Assembly: GCA_051294375.1 (NCBI GenBank)
Contig: CM119266.1
Location: 16,672,087-16,736,086 of the forward strand
Length of the DNA: 64,000 nt
Direction of reading: 5' to 3'
Source: Paraspadella gotoi
Lineage: Eukaryota; Chaetognatha
Positions 61,401-64,000 of the stretch are shown here, piece after piece. The translations under genes and the position numbers were made by a program. A model generated the notes under the pieces. That model saw nothing but the letters and a program-made list of their open reading frames with translations. It was not told where the DNA came from and ran no database searches. The stretch's first letter is position 1. Each line of letters opens with the position of its first letter.

Positions 61401-61559
61401 GCTCTTTTGTTATTGTTTAATCGTTTTTTCTCTTCGCTTCCACGACCATTTAAAATAGCGAAAAATATCTACGCTTTCGACTTTTTGGTCGAATCATTTT
61501 TTGGCGTCTGGATCGAAGACTAAGAAAGAAAAATAAATCGTTATTAGATAGTAGCGGTT

Positions 61560-61690
61560 CTGAACGAACTTCGCCCCGCCGCGACGAACCTGTCAACTAA
61601 CTTTATAACCGCCACGCCCTTCGATCGACGCGACTCCAGAAGTCGTCGACCCTCTATTTCGCGTCGGATTAGAAATTGCAGTTTGTTTGT
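61560..61690 (-). promoter_or_regulatory. Candidate ferlin promoter: TATAAAG in a CpG-rich patch
   Basis: On the minus strand the sequence TATAAAG (61607-61601) sits in a locally GC- and CpG-rich block about 200 nt upstream of the ferlin ATG. Downstream comes a G-rich stretch and then TTCAG, which resembles an arthropod initiator but lies about 45 nt from the TATA element, further than usual. The position fits a core promoter with a short 5' UTR. This is inference from motif and position only. Confidence 0.35.
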
Positions 61691-62736
61691 TCAACTTTTT
61701 TATTTTGTTGAATTTTTTTTCCCGTTGTCAGGAAAATTGAAAATTCGACTTTTTAAACTTTTGTTTGTTCCCCTTTTGATATTTTTCAGGAGCAAACCAC
61801 TCGAACATTTTTTTTTTAAAGGAGCTCGAAAAAATAAGGGAAAAATTTAAGAAAGAGCGTCATGTTTTTAAATTTTATTATTTACATACCGATAATTAAA
61901 AATTCAGCATATCCGTTAGAATTATGTACATAAGGAGTGTAAGTACTAGGTACGTAGTCAGCCACCAATCCTTTTTCCCTACTTTTATTCTTTCACCCTC
62001 ATTAATATAACCGTATGTCCCCTTAACCCTTTGTTCGAGGCTTTCTTGTTAAAGATCGCCCAGTGACTCGTTGTTATTGTAATTAGGCGGCACAATGCAT
62101 TTCGACCAGCAAAAATTTCTAAGTATGTTTTTAATTGAAATCTAGAGAAGAGTCACTTCTTTTAGGTCGTTAACAACGTCGTCGTCGTCATCGTCGTCAT
62201 GGTCGTCGTCGTAGTCATCGTCGTCGGAGAATCAGGGCGGATCCATAAATTCGCTCGCTCTGAATTCGAAGGAGGCGAAATCGTAAAATTAAAAAAAAAT
62301 ACACCGAAAGCATTGTGCTTAACTGCTTATGTATAATTTGATTTTCTTCAGGGTTTTGAATTGTTATTAACAAATGACATTGTAAATCAAAAAGAAGCAT
62401 TGATGAAGACTTGCGTACAAAGTCGAAACACGTCGGCTCAACTATAAATAAAAATCGTTGTCGTTAAAGAAATTCTTTTTCTCACTAAAGATTAAAAAAT
62501 GGAATAAATCAACACAAGTCCTTTTTTTGATTTTTTGATTTATGAATAAAGTCATTCGCAACAATGCGCCGACCGCGTTGTTTTTCCCGAAGTGTGGTCT
62601 CTCGTTTTAAATTGTTACGGCGTCGTAAACAAAGAAACTTTCTTTACTTTTGAAAGGCTCCTTGGGAAAAATGTGGCAATAAAGCATAATTGGACTTTGA
62701 AAGAGACAATAATTGCTCCTTTTTTTCTGAGAGAGA

Positions 62737-62739
<3 letters not shown>
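61691..62739. other. No gene seen between the ferlin promoter and the (GA)n tract
   Basis: AT-rich sequence with a GTC/GTA run at about 62175-62225 and a hammerhead-like core at 62400-62440 (see findings). Confidence 0.4.

Positions 62740-62812
<73 letters not shown>
62740..62812 (+). repeat. (GA)n microsatellite
   Basis: About 70 bp of GA with one early interruption. Confidence 0.95.
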
Positions 62813-62814
<2 letters not shown>

Positions 62815-63623
62815 CACTAGGGCAGTTTTTCGTTGAAACGACCGAAAAAAGTCAATCAGAAATTTGTTTTCAAATGAAATTAATTCGCTCAAAACGCGAA
62901 CGAGTGACGAAAGAAAAGAGCGACGCGGAACACAGTTTATTTTTATTCTTGTTTTTTTTTTCTTTGAATTCACGAATTCTGGGTCACGTGACCGAAGACT
63001 GGATAAAGAAGAACCTGAGCAAACAAGCGACTTATTCGAGTCGAGGGGAATTCGAGATCCTCTATTAGAATGAATACGATTAGCGTTAAAAAAAAAAATT
63101 GCAAAATTTTTTTTTGAACGCGAATTGAGCGTTGAGAGTGAAAAACGACAATTCAACGAAACTAGAGCTTAATCTACTTTAAATGTTCTGTGCAGCCTTT
63201 TCAATATGTTTGCCTTTTCAAGTGTTTAAACAAAATGATACACCAAAAAAATTTTTAAAAAACGAAAGGAATTATCGCCTTGCGATGAATTTCTGTTCTC
63301 CTTCGGAAGCCTCTGAATCTGCTGAGCTCGCAATATTAAAGAAAAAAAAATCTTATCTCATTTTCTTTCAAAATTTAACAGACGAAACAATTCAGCTTCT
63401 TGGCAGAACTAGAAGATAAGGTTATCTCAATCTTGGTCTCTCAAATATTTATTCAATGTTTAAAAAAAATACATTTACAACTTAACAATTTTTTAAAAGC
63501 TTTAATTCTTAATTATACTTCGTTTTTTTTAAAAAGATTTTGTTTTTATCAAAGTTCTATTCCTCGTTCCACTCTCACATACCATATTTTCACACACTCC
63601 CTCTCTATACCACCCCAATCTTT

Positions 63624-63930
63624 ACCCCCTATCTAGCTCCCAAAATTTCCATCTCCTCTCTCCCCAACGCCGCTCGTTTTCTTCGCCATTCTCGTTGAGG
63701 TCAAAGTTCAAGCGATTTTCCTTCTTATCATCGGAGTTTCGCTGTCGCCGCTTGATGACGAGTGGATTTTGGACGAGACGCCGCTTTTCGTCCTCCGGCT
63801 CTGTGTCCTCGCGTGTATTCCGACCGACGTTGCTTCTCTATTGTTGTTTTGTCTGTTTCGTTTCGTTCGATTCCCATTGGCTCAGAAGGGAACCCATCAT
63901 CCCAAGCGCTGCGTTCCATCCACAGTCCTA
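63624..63930 (-). CDS. Strand-ambiguous coding-like segment near the window edge
   Basis: On the minus strand an open frame reads NTREDTEPEDEKRRLVQNPL, RRQRNSDDKKENRLNFDL and RRWKFWELDRG up to a donor-like GGGG|gtaaag. On the plus strand the same DNA follows an excellent pyrimidine tract and acceptor (ccccctatctag at 63636) and reads as a hydrophobic protein (LVFFAILVEVKVQAIFLLII ... LLLFCLFRFVRF). Composition favours neither decisively. No family is recognised. Confidence 0.3.
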
Positions 63931-64000
63931 ACTACTTCCCTCTGCGTTGGCAAAGCGAAGACCGTCCTATGGTAACCGCGCCAGTGACAGGAGGCGTCAC

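Overview
The window comes from an animal nuclear genome, most likely an invertebrate. It holds a multi-exon otoferlin-type ferlin gene with short GT-AG introns, a Ty3/gypsy reverse-transcriptase relic, tRNA-derived SINEs, long-inverted-repeat elements and a very high load of simple repeats, mainly (GA)n/(CT)n and (GAC)n/(GTC)n. There is no bacterial-style gene packing. A crustacean or other arthropod would fit the repeat load, but this is inference and the phylum cannot be fixed from the sequence. Five runs of N and one long noisy duplication show a gapped assembly built partly from long reads.

Layout. 1-1.8 kb: simple AT-rich sequence with one copy of an interspersed repeat. 1.84-4.41 kb: a transposon mosaic with two ~140-bp direct repeats, a broken gypsy RT and a ~1.08-kb fold-back element. 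4.7-5.3 kb: weak coding-like frames. 5.8-13.4 kb: GA/CT and triplet repeats with CpG-rich patches and no gene I can defend. 14.03-14.66 kb: a 628-bp non-autonomous hAT-like element with a perfect 8-bp target duplication. 15.36-16.02 kb: two near-identical SINE copies. 17.7-22.3 kb: several minus-strand exons with matching phases from one or more genes I do not recognise, with a 159-bp near-perfect hairpin among them. 23-30 kb: simple repeats, two gaps and a few candidate exons. 30.1-42.65 kb: the same ~6.2-kb segment twice around a gap, differing mostly by 1-bp indels, probably an assembly artefact. 45.27-46.03 kb: an 11-unit 70-bp minisatellite flanked by an 8-bp duplication. 49.2-50.57 kb: a 17-unit ~81-bp minisatellite. 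53.37-61.40 kb: the ferlin. 61.4-64 kb: a possible ferlin promoter, more GA repeats and a strand-ambiguous coding segment at the edge.

The only gene whose function is clear is the ferlin. Its eight exons join in one frame to give 2,200 residues with six C2 domains, the ferlin-specific Fer regions and a C-terminal membrane anchor, the architecture of otoferlin, a calcium sensor for vesicle fusion. Its last exon carries 5.2 kb of coding sequence without an intron. No operon-like or cassette-like functional system was found. The novelty lies in the repeat elements, the uneven intron structure of the ferlin and the unrecognised minus-strand exons.
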